In this document: in pieces, positions 25,793 through 35,920 of the stretch | Layout of the letters: every line of letters begins with the position of its first letter | Numbering within the stretch: position 1 is the first letter of the stretch | Origin: Pseudomonadota bacterium | GTDB lineage: Bacteria > Pseudomonadota > Gammaproteobacteria > Steroidobacterales > Steroidobacteraceae | Length of the DNA: 37,225 bases | Assembly (NCBI GenBank): GCA_025351005.1 | Contig: JANXWS010000032.1 | Location: 1-37,225, forward strand | Direction: 5' to 3' | Position numbers and translations under genes: made by a program | The notes under the pieces: generated by a model | What the model saw: only the letters and a program-made list of their open reading frames with translations | Told to the model about the DNA's origin: nothing | The model's database searches: none

Positions 25793-26621
25793 CTTGATCC
25801 CGCTTCTGAGTCACCAGGGTCTCCTCGCCGGTGGCCGGGCGCGCCTGCGGCGCCGCCGGTGTCCGCCAGCCGACGGTGAAGCCGTTCGAATAGCGCAGAT
25901 CCAGGAACGAGATGTCGCCCGGGCGACTGACGACGAGCGGCGCACCCACCTTGAGGAAGCGCTCGAGCCGCTCCTGCAGCTGCCGCCGCCCGAAGCGCAC
26001 CGTCACGCCGTTCGCGAGATCGAGCTCCCAGGCGCCGCGCGCGTCGAGCCGGAGCGCGGTGATGCGCAGTCCCGACTCGAGGAGGCGCGGCTGTGCCTCG
26101 AAGAACAGCTGCGACACCTGCCGCTCAGACCCCTCCGGGCCGTCGAGTTGCGGCAGCTCGGTCGGCACGTGGTGCGCAACCCGGACGAACAGCTCGCCGC
26201 GGGCGTTCAAGAGCCCGGTCGCACCCCAGCGTGCGCTCGCGGTCTGCTCCGTGACCTGCACCGCCAGGGCGTCCGGCCAGCGGCGCTGCACGCGCGCATG
26301 GTCGACCCACGGCAGCGCCTCGATCGCGCGCTGCAGGCCCTCGAGATTGGAGCTGACGAAGCCGCCCTGCAGCCGGCTGCGGACGACCTGCTCGACGTCG
26401 AGGGGCGAGACGCGCTGGAACGCACCGGCGACGTCGATGTGGCGAATCGGGCGATCGAGCGCGAACACGATTGCCGCCGCAAGCGACGCGACCGCGAGCG
26501 TCCCGAGCGCGGCCGGCGCGAGTCGCTTCCAGTTCACGGCCGGCAGCCGCAGGCGGCGGCGCTTGTCGACGCGCGCGCGATTTCGCGCGCGGCGCGGCCA
26601 GAGGCCCGCGAGCGCCGTCAC
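25785..26621 (-). CDS. ftsQ: cell division protein FtsQ
   Basis: Bitopic inner-membrane divisome protein that links early and late components through FtsB/FtsL. The product is 278 aa from GTG 26621, which overlaps the ddl stop as GTGA; E. coli FtsQ has 276. It has a basic cytoplasmic tail ([18 protein letters not shown]), one transmembrane segment (about 33-52, [20 protein letters not shown]) and a POTRA domain starting [20 protein letters not shown] with [20 protein letters not shown] beta domain follows ([34 protein letters not shown]). The frame is open further upstream, antisense-like within ddl, but is not FtsQ-like there. Confidence 0.94.
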   Translation of the reverse strand: MTALAGLWPRRARNRARVDKRRRLRLPAVNWKRLAPAALGTLAVASLAAAIVFALDRPIRHIDVAGAFQRVSPLDVEQVVRSRLQGGFVSSNLEGLQRAIEALPWVDHARVQRRWPDALAVQVTEQTASARWGATGLLNARGELFVRVAHHVPTELPQLDGPEGSERQVSQLFFEAQPRLLESGLRITALRLDARGAWELDLANGVTVRFGRRQLQERLERFLKVGAPLVVSRPGDISFLDLRYSNGFTVGWRTPAAPQARPATGEETLVTQKRDQDV

Positions 26622-27562
26622 GGCTTGGCTCCGGCCAGCGCAGTGCCGCTGGTCGCGAGGATCCGCCAGACGAGTTCGTCGAACTCGATGCCGACCGCGC
26701 GCGCGGCCTTCGGCACCAGCGAGTGGCTGGTCATGCCGGGCGTGGTGTTGACCTCGAGCAGCCAGCTGGCGCCGGCGCCGTCGCGCATCAGGTCGACCCG
26801 GCCCCAGCCGGTCGCGCCGGCCGCATTGAACGCTGCGAGGGCCAGCGCGCGCATCTCGGCTTCCGCCTTGCCCTCGAGGCCCGGGCACAGGTACTGGGTA
26901 TTCTCGGCGACGTATTTGGCGTGATAGTCGTAGTAGTCGCCGGCAGGCACGATGCGGATCGTCGGCAAGGCCTCACCCGCGAGGATGCCGACCGTGAACT
27001 CGCCTCCCTCGATCAGGCTCTCCATCAGCAATTCGCCGCCATAGCGCTGCGCGAGGGCGACCGCCGCCGGCAGCTCGGCTGCATCGAAGACGCGGCTGAC
27101 GCCGACGCTCGAGCCTTCGAGCGACGGCTTGACGATCAGCGGCAGGCCGAGCCGGGCCGCGGCGGCAGCGACGTCGCTGCCGGGGGCAAGCCTCTGGTAG
27201 CGCGGCGTCGGCAGCCCGACCGCAACCCAGACCTGCTTGGTGCGGATCTTGTCGAGCGTCAGAGCGGCGCCGAGCACGCGCGAGCCCGTGTACGGAACGC
27301 CGCTGGCCTCGAGCAGGCCCTGCACGACGCCGTTCTCGCCGGCGCCGCCGTGCATGATGTTGAAGACGCGGTCGACGCGGCCTGCGGCGAGCGCCGCGAC
27401 CAGCGCCGGCACGCCGTCGATGCCGGCCGCGTCGACGCCGCGACGCCGCAGCGCCTCGAGCACGTTGCGCCCGGAGTCGAGCGAGACATCGCGCTCGGCG
27501 CTGTCGCCGCCGTAGAGCACGGCGACCCGGCCGAAGCGTGCGGGTGCGAGCGTCGCGTTCAA
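26618..27562 (-). CDS. ddl: D-alanine--D-alanine ligase
   Basis: ATP-grasp ligase producing the D-Ala-D-Ala used by MurF. The product is 314 aa. Signatures are [20 protein letters not shown] (N-terminal), [34 protein letters not shown] (ATP-binding), [16 protein letters not shown] (metal-binding) and [20 protein letters not shown]. It is ddlB-type by position in the dcw cluster. ATG 27562 overlaps the murB stop as ATGA. The active-site YxEK-like region reads [12 protein letters not shown], as in normal DdlB; no vancomycin-type substitution is evident. Confidence 0.97.
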   Translation of the reverse strand: MNATLAPARFGRVAVLYGGDSAERDVSLDSGRNVLEALRRRGVDAAGIDGVPALVAALAAGRVDRVFNIMHGGAGENGVVQGLLEASGVPYTGSRVLGAALTLDKIRTKQVWVAVGLPTPRYQRLAPGSDVAAAAARLGLPLIVKPSLEGSSVGVSRVFDAAELPAAVALAQRYGGELLMESLIEGGEFTVGILAGEALPTIRIVPAGDYYDYHAKYVAENTQYLCPGLEGKAEAEMRALALAAFNAAGATGWGRVDLMRDGAGASWLLEVNTTPGMTSHSLVPKAARAVGIEFDELVWRILATSGTALAGAKP

Positions 27563-28467
27563 GCGGGGTCTCCCATGATCCGCACCTCGGGCACGAGCCG
27601 GACGCCGTGACGGCGCTCGACCTCGGCCTGCACGTGCGCGATCAGGCGCTCGAGATCGGCCGCGGTCGCGTCACCCTCGTTGATCAGGAAGTTGGCGTGC
27701 TTGCTCGAGACCATCGCGCCGCCGATGCGGTAACCCTTGAGCCCGGCGTGCTCGATCAGCCGCGCGGCATGGTCACCGCCCGGGTTCGTGAAGGTCGAGC
27801 CGCCGCTCCAGGCGCCGATCGGCTGCGTCCCGCGCCGCTGCTCGAGCAGGTCCTTGATCGTCTCGGTGCGCGCGTCCGGCTGCGGCGCGAACTCGAAGCG
27901 TGCCGCGATGAACCACTCGCCCGTCACCGGCGGCCGCACTTCGCGGTAGCCGTAGCGGTACTCGGCGGCCGGGCGGGTGCGCGTCGCGCCGTCGCGGTCG
28001 ATCACGTCGACCTCGACGACGTGCGGCCAGGTCTCGCCGCCCCAGGCGCCGGCGTTCATCGCCAGCGCGCCGCCGACGGTGCCCGGGATGCCGGCGAAGA
28101 ACTCGGCCGGTCCCAGCAGCCACCGGACGCACTGGCGTGCGACGCGCGCGCACGGCACGCCGGCGTCGGCGTGGACGCGGGTGGCGCCCAGCCGCTCGAG
28201 CCGGTCGAGTCCGAGGTGCAGCGACACGACCACGCCGCGCAGGCCCCCGTCCCGCACCAGCACGTTGCTGCCGAGCCCGAGCCAGTGGACCGGCACCGTG
28301 CGCGGCAGCGAGGCGAGGAAGCGCGCCAGCTCGTCGACGCTCTTCGGCGTGAAGTACGCGTCCGCCGGCCCGCCGACGTGCCAGGACGTGTGCCGGGCGA
28401 GCGGCTCGTCAAAGCGCACGTGCGGCAGGAAGCCCGGACTGATCAGGTCGCGCAGCGCCGGCGTCAT
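27559..28467 (-). CDS. murB: UDP-N-acetylenolpyruvoylglucosamine reductase
   Basis: FAD/NADPH-dependent enzyme making UDP-MurNAc. The product is 302 aa, matching the shorter type IIa MurB (about 300) rather than the longer E. coli form (342). FAD-binding blocks are NTSWHVGG-like [32 protein letters not shown] and [20 protein letters not shown]. The catalytic serine lies in [18 protein letters not shown] and the catalytic Glu in [12 protein letters not shown] 28467 overlaps the murC stop as ATGA. Confidence 0.96.
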   Translation of the reverse strand: MTPALRDLISPGFLPHVRFDEPLARHTSWHVGGPADAYFTPKSVDELARFLASLPRTVPVHWLGLGSNVLVRDGGLRGVVVSLHLGLDRLERLGATRVHADAGVPCARVARQCVRWLLGPAEFFAGIPGTVGGALAMNAGAWGGETWPHVVEVDVIDRDGATRTRPAAEYRYGYREVRPPVTGEWFIAARFEFAPQPDARTETIKDLLEQRRGTQPIGAWSGGSTFTNPGGDHAARLIEHAGLKGYRIGGAMVSSKHANFLINEGDATAADLERLIAHVQAEVERRHGVRLVPEVRIMGDPA

Positions 28468-29876
28468 GCGCCTCCCCGGGCACCGAGCCGCGCCGGCAGC
28501 TCGTGCGCGATGGCACCGATGTGGCCCGCGCCCATCGTGACCAGCAGGTCCCCGTCGCGCAGCAGGCGGGCGATGCCGGAGTGCAGGTCCTCGGGCTTGG
28601 TGACGAACACCGGTTCCACCCGGCCGCGGGTCCGGACCGCGCGACAGACCGCGCGCCCGTCGGCGCCACGGATCGGCGCCTCGCCGGCGGCGTAGACCTC
28701 GGTCACGACCAGCGCATCGACCGTCGATAGCACTTCCGCGAAGTCGTCGAGCAGGTCGCGGGTGCGCGTGTAGCGGTGCGGCTGGAACGCCAGCACCAGC
28801 CGCCGCCCGGGCCAGCCCTGGCGGATCGCTTCGATCGTCGCCGCGATCTCGGTCGGGTGATGGCCGTAGTCGTCGATCAGGGTCACGTGCCCGACCGGCA
28901 GCGTCATCTCGGCGACCAGCTGCAGGCGGCGGTCGATTCCCTGGAACTGCGAGAGCGCACGCTGGATCGCTGCATCCGGCACGCCGAGCTCGGTCGCGAC
29001 GGCGATCGCCGCGAGTGCGTTGAGTACGTTGTGGCGGCCGGGCACGTTGAGCGTCACGGCGAGCAGCCCGGCCCGGTCGGCACGGCTGACGTTGAAGGTC
29101 GAGCGCTGCCCCTGGCGCTCGATCGCGGTCGCGCGGACGTCTGCCGGCGCGTCGATCGCGTACGTCACGATCGGCCGGCCGACGCGTGCCAGGATGGTGG
29201 CCACCTCGCGGTCGTCGAGGCAGAGCACCGCGAGCCCGTAGAACGGCAGGTTGTGGAGAAAGTCGACGAAGCTCTGTTTCAGGCGCTCGAAGTCACCGCC
29301 GTGCGTGCCGAGGTGATCGTTGTCGATGTTGGTGATGATCGCGATCATCGGCTGCAAGTGCAGGAACGAGGCGTCGCTTTCGTCGGCCTCCGCCACCAGA
29401 TAGCGGCCGGTGCCGAGCCGGGCGTTGCTGGCCGCGCTCTTCAGCCGTCCGCCGATCACGAAGGTGGGGTCCTCGCCGCCCTCGGCAAGGATGCTGGCGA
29501 CCAGGCTCGTCGTGGTCGTCTTGCCGTGGGTGCCGGCGACCGCGATGCCCATCCGGAAACGCATCAGCTCGGCCAGCATCTCGGCGCGTTGCACCACGGG
29601 GATCCGCGCCGCGAGCGCCGTCATCACTTCGGGGTTGTCGGCGGGCACGGCGCTGGAGGCGACGACGACGTTGGCGCCGGCGACATGCTCGGCGGCGTGA
29701 CCGAACGAGATCGAGGCGCCAAGTGCGGCGAGGCGTTCGGTGACCGCGTTGGGCTTGAGGTCGGAGCCTTGCACGGTGTAGCCGAGGTTCAACAGCACCT
29801 CGGCGATGCCGCCCATGCCGCTGCCGCCGATGCCGACGAAGTGGATGCGCTGAATGCGGCGCATGCGTGCGTTCAT
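28464..29876 (-). CDS. murC: UDP-N-acetylmuramate--L-alanine ligase
   Basis: First Mur ligase, adding L-Ala to UDP-MurNAc. The product is 470 aa. N-terminal Rossmann-type [21 protein letters not shown]-loop [39 protein letters not shown], and the Mur-ligase [17 protein letters not shown] followed by [18 protein letters not shown] are all present. ATG 29876 overlaps the murG stop as ATGA; an internal ATG at 29864 is possible. The open frame continues upstream inside murG, but that part is not protein-like. Confidence 0.97.
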   Translation of the reverse strand: MNARMRRIQRIHFVGIGGSGMGGIAEVLLNLGYTVQGSDLKPNAVTERLAALGASISFGHAAEHVAGANVVVASSAVPADNPEVMTALAARIPVVQRAEMLAELMRFRMGIAVAGTHGKTTTTSLVASILAEGGEDPTFVIGGRLKSAASNARLGTGRYLVAEADESDASFLHLQPMIAIITNIDNDHLGTHGGDFERLKQSFVDFLHNLPFYGLAVLCLDDREVATILARVGRPIVTYAIDAPADVRATAIERQGQRSTFNVSRADRAGLLAVTLNVPGRHNVLNALAAIAVATELGVPDAAIQRALSQFQGIDRRLQLVAEMTLPVGHVTLIDDYGHHPTEIAATIEAIRQGWPGRRLVLAFQPHRYTRTRDLLDDFAEVLSTVDALVVTEVYAAGEAPIRGADGRAVCRAVRTRGRVEPVFVTKPEDLHSGIARLLRDGDLLVTMGAGHIGAIAHELPARLGARGGA

Positions 29877-30955
29877 GCGCTCGCTCCGGCCGCCCGCAGG
29901 CACAGGTCGGCGAGGCGCTCCGCCGCGCCCGGCGAGGCGGCGCGGCTGGCCGCCGTGCCCATCGCGGCGAGGCGGCGCCCGTCCGCGTTCACAAGAGTGG
30001 CGAGTTCGCTCGCCAACCGCTCGGGCGTCACGGCGTGCTCGGCCAGCAGCACGGCGGCCCCGCGGTCGGTCAGGAAGCGGGCATTGGCGGTCTGGTGGTC
30101 GTCTGCCGCCGCCGCAAACGGCACCAGCAGCGCCGGCACTCCGGCCGTCGCCAGTTCGGCCACGGTGAGCGCGCCGCTGCGGGAGATCGCGAGGTCCGCC
30201 CAACGGTAGGCGGCGGCCATGTCGACGATGAAGTCGCGCACGTCGGCCGTCATGCCGCGGCTGGCGTAGTCCGCCGCAACCGCGTCGCGCCGGCCCTGGC
30301 CGGTCTGGTGCAGCACCACGGGCCGGACCGCCGGCGGCAACAGCGCGAGTGCCGCCGGCACGAGGCGATTCAGCAGCGCCGCACCCTGGCTGCCACCGAA
30401 CACCAGCAGCTGGCGCGGCGAGCGCGGCGGCCGCGCGGCGGAAACGCCCGCCAGCGCCTCGATCTCGCGGCGCACAGGGTTGCCGACCACGATCGCGCCA
30501 ACGCCGGTGCTGAAGCTGCCGGGAATGGCCTCGGCGACGGTGCCGGCGATTCGCGCCAGGATCCGGTTGGTGGTGCCGGCGATCGCATTCTGTTCGTGCA
30601 CGACGAGCGGCCGGCCGAGCAGCCGCGCGGCGACCCCGCCCGGACCGGCGACGAAGCCACCGAGGCCGAGCACGACGTCGGGGCGAGTGCGGCGGATCGC
30701 GGCGAGCGAGTCGGCGAGCGCGCGCGCGAGCCTGAGCGGCGCGGCGAGCCAGCTGCCGAGTCCCTTGCCGCGCAGGCCGGTCACCCGCACCCATTCGACC
30801 GTGATGCCGGCAGCCGGCACCAGGCGCGCCTCGATGCCGCGCTCGGTGCCCAGCCAGACGACCCGGCAGGCCCGCGCGCGGAGCACCGCGGCCACCGCGA
30901 GCGCCGGGAAAACGTGCCCGCCGGTGCCGCCGGCCATGATCAGCACGGTGGTCAT
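29873..30955 (-). CDS. murG: UDP-GlcNAc:undecaprenyl-PP-MurNAc-pentapeptide transferase
   Basis: GT-B family glycosyltransferase that makes lipid II from lipid I on the cytoplasmic membrane face. The product is 360 aa. Signatures are [75 protein letters not shown] and the donor-binding [18 protein letters not shown] with [14 protein letters not shown] 30955 overlaps the ftsW stop as ATGA. Length and motifs are normal. Confidence 0.97.
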   Translation of the reverse strand: MTTVLIMAGGTGGHVFPALAVAAVLRARACRVVWLGTERGIEARLVPAAGITVEWVRVTGLRGKGLGSWLAAPLRLARALADSLAAIRRTRPDVVLGLGGFVAGPGGVAARLLGRPLVVHEQNAIAGTTNRILARIAGTVAEAIPGSFSTGVGAIVVGNPVRREIEALAGVSAARPPRSPRQLLVFGGSQGAALLNRLVPAALALLPPAVRPVVLHQTGQGRRDAVAADYASRGMTADVRDFIVDMAAAYRWADLAISRSGALTVAELATAGVPALLVPFAAAADDHQTANARFLTDRGAAVLLAEHAVTPERLASELATLVNADGRRLAAMGTAASRAASPGAAERLADLCLRAAGASA

Positions 30956-32121
30956 CGCGGCGCCCCGCGCGGCGCCACGGCGCGGCTGTTCTCGGTCTCG
31001 TGGTGAACCCGCAGCAGGATGCCGATCCACGCCAGCGTGACGACCAGACTCGAGCGGCCGTACGACAAGAGCGGCAGCGTCAGCCCCTTGGTCGGCAGCA
31101 GACCCATGTTGACGCCCATGTTGATGAACGCCTGCATGCCGAACCAGATGCCGAAGGCCGCGGCCAGATACGCCTGGAACTTGAGTCCCGCCTCGGCCGC
31201 ATTGCGTGCGATCACCAGTGCCCGGTAGACGAGCGCGAGCACCAGCGCGACAACGAGCGTGATGCCGGCGAAGCCGAGTTCCTCGGCCAGCACCGCGAAC
31301 ACGAAGTCCGTGTGCGCCTCGGGCAGGTAGAAGAGCTTCTGCACGGAGGCACCGAGGCCGACGCCGAACCACTCGCCGCGGCCGATCGCGATCAGTGACT
31401 GGGTCAGCTGGAACCCGGAATTGAACGGGTCCGCCCACGGGTCGAGGAACGCCGTGAGGCGCTTGATGCGGTAGGCGCTGGACATCGCCACCAGCCCGAA
31501 CAGCACGGGAGCCGTGGCCACCAGCGCGAGAAAGTGGCGCAACCGGACGCCGGCGAGGAACAGCACGCCGATGCCGGTCGTCAACAGCACGACGCCGGAA
31601 CCAAAGTCCGGCTCGACCAGCAGCAGCAGCGCCGCGAAGCCGAGCACGCCGAGCGGCTTCAGGAAGCCGACTACGCTGGTCCGCCTCTCCTCCTCGCGAC
31701 GCACCAGGTAGCTGCACAGGTAGATCAGCAGCAGCACGCGCGCTGCCTCCGACGCCTGGAAGTTGAAGCCAAGCAGCCGCAGCCAGCGCCGGCTGCCGTT
31801 GACCGAGTGACCGACCCCGGGCACCAGCACGAGCACCAGCAGCACGATCGACACGATCAGCAGCACGAGGCTGAGCCGGTCCCAGACCTGCGTCGGCAAC
31901 CGAACGGCGAGCGCCGCGCAAGCAATGCCGACCAGCGCGAACAGGAACTGGCGCTCGACGAAAAAGAACGGATCGCCGTCGCGTGCGGCCAGCGTCACCG
32001 ACGCCGACGTGACCATGACGAGCCCGAGCAGCAGCAGCGCCGAGGTCACCCCGATCACGAACGGGTCCAGTTGCAGCCGTCCGCGACCCGGTACGCGCAG
32101 CGCGCCCGCGACGGCGTTCAT
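30952..32121 (-). CDS. ftsW: SEDS-family septal peptidoglycan glycosyltransferase FtsW
   Basis: Membrane polymerase of septal lipid II, working with FtsI. The product is 389 aa with about ten transmembrane segments. Typical SEDS blocks are [59 protein letters not shown], the acidic-loop region [20 protein letters not shown], and [20 protein letters not shown] with [11 protein letters not shown] 32121 overlaps the murD stop as ATGA. The location between murD and murG identifies it as FtsW rather than RodA. It lacks an obviously long N-terminal tail. Confidence 0.96.
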   Translation of the reverse strand: MNAVAGALRVPGRGRLQLDPFVIGVTSALLLLGLVMVTSASVTLAARDGDPFFFVERQFLFALVGIACAALAVRLPTQVWDRLSLVLLIVSIVLLVLVLVPGVGHSVNGSRRWLRLLGFNFQASEAARVLLLIYLCSYLVRREEERRTSVVGFLKPLGVLGFAALLLLVEPDFGSGVVLLTTGIGVLFLAGVRLRHFLALVATAPVLFGLVAMSSAYRIKRLTAFLDPWADPFNSGFQLTQSLIAIGRGEWFGVGLGASVQKLFYLPEAHTDFVFAVLAEELGFAGITLVVALVLALVYRALVIARNAAEAGLKFQAYLAAAFGIWFGMQAFINMGVNMGLLPTKGLTLPLLSYGRSSLVVTLAWIGILLRVHHETENSRAVAPRGAPR

Positions 32122-33443
32122 GAGTCGAGCCCGCGCGCGGCAGCCGCGAACGCGTCGCCACGCGCGGCGTAATCGCGGAACATGTCGAGGCTGGCGCAGG
32201 CGGGCGACAGCAGCACCAGGTCGCCGGGCCGGGCCGCGCGCGCGGCGGCCGCCACGGCCGCATCCATGTCCGGCGCGAACTCGGTCGTGCAGGCGCCGGC
32301 CAGCGCAGCCTGCAGCAGCGCGCGGTCGCGGCCGATCAGCACGGCGTGGCGCACCTTGCCGCGAAAGGCGGTCGCGAGCGGCCTGAAATCCTGGCCCTTG
32401 CCGTCGCCGCCGGCGATCAGCACCAGCGGCTCGCTGAGACCCGCGACCGCGGCCAGAGTCGCACCGACATTGGTGCCCTTCGAGTCGTCGATGAAGCGCA
32501 CGCCGTGGCGTTCGGCCACGCACTCGGTGCGATGCGGCAGGCCGCTGAAGCTTCGCAGCGTCGCCTGCATCGGCTCGAGCCCGAGGCCGAGCTGCTCGCC
32601 GAGCGCGAGCGCCGCGAGGGCGTTGGCGGCGTTGTGCAGGCCAGGCAGCTTGATTTCGGCGAGCGCCAGCAGCGGCTGGCCGCGCCGCGCGAGCCACGTA
32701 CCGGACCGCGTCGCGACAAGGCCGAAGTCGGCGTCGGCGCGCCTGATGCTGAAGCCGACCGGCCGCTGGTCGGGCCGCGGCATGCGGCTGACGGTCGCGT
32801 CGTCGAGGTTGATGACCGCGACCGCGGCGTGGGCGAAGATCCGCGCCTTGGCGGCGGCGTAAACGTCGAGCGTCGGGTAGCGGTCGAGGTGGTCCGGCGT
32901 AACGTTGAGCACGGCAGCGGCGGCGAGCTCTAGCGAGTCGGTCGACTCGAGCTGGAAGCTCGACAGCTCCAGCACGTACAGCTCCGGCACCGGCCGGGCC
33001 AGCAGATCGAGTGCCGGTTCCCCGAGGTTGCCGCCCGCCAGCACGCGGCGTCCCGCCCGCTCTGCCATCGCGGCGACCAGCATGGTCGCGGTGCTCTTGC
33101 CGTTGGTGCCGGTGATGGCCACCGCCGGTGCGCGTTTGGCCCGCGCGAACAGCTCGATGTCGCCTACGACCGGCACGCCACGCGACAGCGCCTCGCGCAC
33201 GATCGGCTCCGCGCGCGACACGCCGGGCGACAACACGATGCGCCCGGCCCCGTCCAAGAGCGTCGAATCGAAGCCGCCGAGGCGAGTCTCGATCGCGCCG
33301 CCGAGCGCCCGCAACCCGTCGAGCCCCGGGGGTGCCGCGCGCGAATCGGTGACGACGACCGGCTCGCCGCGCGTGGCCAGCCAGCGCGCGACCGAGAGGC
33401 CGGTCTTGCCGAGCCCGACCACGACGTTGTGGCGCGGCTCCAT
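32118..33443 (-). CDS. murD: UDP-N-acetylmuramoylalanine--D-glutamate ligase
   Basis: Second Mur ligase, adding D-Glu. The product is 441 aa (E. coli 438). N-terminal VVVGLGKTGLSVARWLATRG, P-loop VAITGTNGKSTATMLVAAMA, NVTPDHLDRYPTLDVYAAAK, HNAANALAALALGEQLGLG and the C-terminal FIDDSKGTNVGATLAAV with LLSPACASLDMFRDYAARGD are all standard. ATG 33443 shares one base with the mraY stop (TGATG). The catalytic lysine region (AAKARIFA) is present. Confidence 0.97.
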   Translation of the reverse strand: MEPRHNVVVGLGKTGLSVARWLATRGEPVVVTDSRAAPPGLDGLRALGGAIETRLGGFDSTLLDGAGRIVLSPGVSRAEPIVREALSRGVPVVGDIELFARAKRAPAVAITGTNGKSTATMLVAAMAERAGRRVLAGGNLGEPALDLLARPVPELYVLELSSFQLESTDSLELAAAAVLNVTPDHLDRYPTLDVYAAAKARIFAHAAVAVINLDDATVSRMPRPDQRPVGFSIRRADADFGLVATRSGTWLARRGQPLLALAEIKLPGLHNAANALAALALGEQLGLGLEPMQATLRSFSGLPHRTECVAERHGVRFIDDSKGTNVGATLAAVAGLSEPLVLIAGGDGKGQDFRPLATAFRGKVRHAVLIGRDRALLQAALAGACTTEFAPDMDAAVAAAARAARPGDLVLLSPACASLDMFRDYAARGDAFAAAARGLDS

Positions 33444-34528
33444 CACCTCACCTTCAGCGTCGCGAGGCCCGCGAGCACGAGCACGACGGTGATGATCCAG
33501 AAGCGCACGATCACCTTGGGCTCGGCCAGGCCCTTCAGTTCGTAGTGATGGTGGATCGGCGCCATGCGGAAGATGCGCTTGCCGGTCAGCTTGAACGAGG
33601 CAACCTGCAGCATCACGGACACCGTCTCGAGCACGAACACGCCGCCCATCACGAACAGCACGATCTCCTGGCGCACGATGACCGCGACGACGCCAAGCGC
33701 TGCGCCGATCGCCAGCGCACCGATGTCGCCCATGAACACCTGCGCCGGGTAGGTGTTGAACCACAGGAAGCCGAGGCCGGCGCCGACCAGCGTGGCGCAG
33801 AAGATCAGGACCTCGCCGACGCCCGGCACGTGCGGGATCAGCAAGTAGGCGGCGAAGATCGCGTTGCCAGAGGCATAGGCGAACACGCCGAGCGCGCCCG
33901 CGACCATCACCGCCGGCAGGATTGCGAGGCCATCGAGGCCGTCGGTCAGGTTGACGGCGTTGCTGGTGCCGACGATGACGAAGTACGTGACCACGACGAA
34001 GCCGACCGGCCCGAGCGGCACGACGATGTCCTTGAAGAACGGCAGGTGGAGCGCAGTCGCACCTGGCGTCGGCGCCGCGTAGCTGAGCGCGACCGCGGCG
34101 CCGACGCCCGCGACCGACTGCAGCAGGAACTTCCAGCGCGCCGCGAGGCCGCGCGAGTTGCCGACGACCAGCTTCAGGTAGTCGTCGTAGAAGCCGATCA
34201 GTCCGAACGCGCTCGTCACGCCGATGACGATCCACACGTAGCGGTTCGTCAGGTCGGCCCACAGCAGCGTCGCGGCCAGCATCGCGACCAGGATCAGGGC
34301 GCCACCCATGGTCGGCGTGCCCTGCTTCGCGAGGTGCGACTGCGGCCCGACGTTGCGGACGTTCTGGCCGATCTGGTGCTCGGTCAGCCGCGCGATCATC
34401 CACGGGCCGACCAGCAGTGCAATCAGCAGCGCCGTCAGCGCCGCCAGAATGCCGCGCAACGTCAGGTACGAGAACACCCGGAAGCCGGAGTAGTGCTGGG
34501 CGAGCAGTTCGGCGAGGCGGTACAGCAT
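33443..34528 (-). CDS. mraY: phospho-N-acetylmuramoyl-pentapeptide transferase
   Basis: Polytopic membrane enzyme that transfers phospho-MurNAc-pentapeptide to undecaprenyl phosphate, forming lipid I. The product is 361 aa, close to the E. coli length (360), with about ten transmembrane segments. Active-site motifs are [20 protein letters not shown], the DDxxK-type [40 protein letters not shown] and the C-terminal [23 protein letters not shown] 34528 lies 9 nt after the murF stop, one of the few non-overlapping junctions. Confidence 0.98.
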   Translation of the reverse strand: MLYRLAELLAQHYSGFRVFSYLTLRGILAALTALLIALLVGPWMIARLTEHQIGQNVRNVGPQSHLAKQGTPTMGGALILVAMLAATLLWADLTNRYVWIVIGVTSAFGLIGFYDDYLKLVVGNSRGLAARWKFLLQSVAGVGAAVALSYAAPTPGATALHLPFFKDIVVPLGPVGFVVVTYFVIVGTSNAVNLTDGLDGLAILPAVMVAGALGVFAYASGNAIFAAYLLIPHVPGVGEVLIFCATLVGAGLGFLWFNTYPAQVFMGDIGALAIGAALGVVAVIVRQEIVLFVMGGVFVLETVSVMLQVASFKLTGKRIFRMAPIHHHYELKGLAEPKVIVRFWIITVVLVLAGLATLKVR

Positions 34529-34537
34529 GGTGGCCGG

Positions 34538-35920
34538 TCAGTGTCCTTCTCTGCGTTGCGGGGTTGCGGGAGCCATCACCAGCGCCTCGACGACGCGCTC
34601 CAGTCGGTTGAGGCGTGATCCCTTGACGAGCACCGTTACCGCGGGCGTGAGCAGTGGCAGCACCCGCGCCGCGAGCGCGACGGTGTCCGGAAACCATTCG
34701 GCGCCGACGCCGAATTCGGTGACGGCGTCGCCGGTCTCGGCGCCTACCGCGAACATGCGCGTGACGCCGGCGGCCCGCGCGCCGCGCCCGGCGGCCACGT
34801 GCGCGCCGCGCGTCTCGGGCCCGAGCTCAGCCATGTCGCCGAGCACTAGCCAGCGCTCGCCCGGCCGCGAGCCGAGCACCGCGAGTCCGGCGTTCAGGCT
34901 GCTGGGGTTGGCGTTGTAGGAGTCGTCGATCAGCCAGGCGCCGCCGGCGGCCGCCTTGAGCTCGAGCCGGCCCTGGACCGGCCGCATGCGGGCGAGTCCC
35001 GCGGCGATCTGCGCCAGGTCGACGCCGCTGGCCGCGGCGGCAGCAGCCGCGGCCAGCGCGTTCTGCACGTTGTGGCGCCCGGCGAGGTCGAGTCGGATCC
35101 GCGTGCGGCCGGCGGGCGCCACCAGCTCGAATTCCTGCGCGAGCCCGGCGGTGCCGGTGCGGCGCACCTCGCCCGCCACTCGAAAGTCCGCGTCCGGCGC
35201 GAAGCCGAAGCGCAGGCGACGCGTCGCAGCGTTCATCGCCTGCCAGAGCTCGGCGTAGACGTCGTCGGCGTTGATGATCGCGGTCGCGCCCGGTTCGAGC
35301 CCGGCGAACAGCTCGCCCTCGGCGTAGGCGACGCCGTCGAGCGTGCCGAAGCCCTCGAGGTGCTCGGCGCCGGCATTGGTCACGAGCCCCACGGTCGGCC
35401 GCACCAGCGGAACCAGCTGTGCGACCTCGCCTGGATGGTTGGCACCGATCTCGACCACGGCCGCCGCGTGGCGGGCCTCGAGCCCGAGCAGCGTCAGCGG
35501 CACGCCGATGTGGTTGTTGAGCGTGCCCCGCGTCGCGTGACAGCTGCCGCGTGCGGCGAGCACGGTCGCGATCATCTCCTTCGTCGTGGTCTTGCCGTTG
35601 CTGCCCGCGACGGCCACGATCGGGATCGAGAATTGCGAACGCCACGCCTCGGCGGCGCGCTGCAGGGCGCGCAGCGTGTCGTCGACCACGATCTGAGGGA
35701 TCGTCACCGGCAGCCGCCGCGCCACCACCGCCCCCGCGGCGCCGCGTTCGGCGGCGGCGGCGACGAAATCGTGGCCGTCGAATCGGGGACCGGCGAGCGC
35801 GACGAACAGCTCGCCGCGGTTGAGCGCCCGAGAGTCGGTCGATACCGCGCCGAACGCGGCGTCCGTGCCGTCCAGCTGGCCGCGCATCGCACCCGCGAAG
35901 TGCCCGAGCGAGCGCCTCAA
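34538..35920 (-). CDS. murF: UDP-N-acetylmuramoyl-tripeptide--D-alanyl-D-alanine ligase
   Basis: Last cytoplasmic Mur ligase, adding D-Ala-D-Ala supplied by the Ddl encoded nearby. The product is 460 aa. It starts at TTG 35920, which overlaps the murE stop as TTGA; GAGGAGG lies about 5 nt upstream and decides this start. Signatures are VSTDSRALNRGELFVALAGP, P-loop VAVAGSNGKTTTKEMIATV, RGTLNNHIGVPLTLLGLEA, EIGANHPGEVAQLVPLVRP and LIDDSYNANPSSLNAGLAVL. All are normal for MurF. Confidence 0.96.
   Translation of the reverse strand: MRRSLGHFAGAMRGQLDGTDAAFGAVSTDSRALNRGELFVALAGPRFDGHDFVAAAAERGAAGAVVARRLPVTIPQIVVDDTLRALQRAAEAWRSQFSIPIVAVAGSNGKTTTKEMIATVLAARGSCHATRGTLNNHIGVPLTLLGLEARHAAAVVEIGANHPGEVAQLVPLVRPTVGLVTNAGAEHLEGFGTLDGVAYAEGELFAGLEPGATAIINADDVYAELWQAMNAATRRLRFGFAPDADFRVAGEVRRTGTAGLAQEFELVAPAGRTRIRLDLAGRHNVQNALAAAAAAAASGVDLAQIAAGLARMRPVQGRLELKAAAGGAWLIDDSYNANPSSLNAGLAVLGSRPGERWLVLGDMAELGPETRGAHVAAGRGARAAGVTRMFAVGAETGDAVTEFGVGAEWFPDTVALAARVLPLLTPAVTVLVKGSRLNRLERVVEALVMAPATPQRREGH

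Noticed and set aside
29877-30794. Extended murC frame reaching into murG
   Set aside because: It is an open shadow frame. The murC family begins at 29876, overlapping the murG stop as ATGA.
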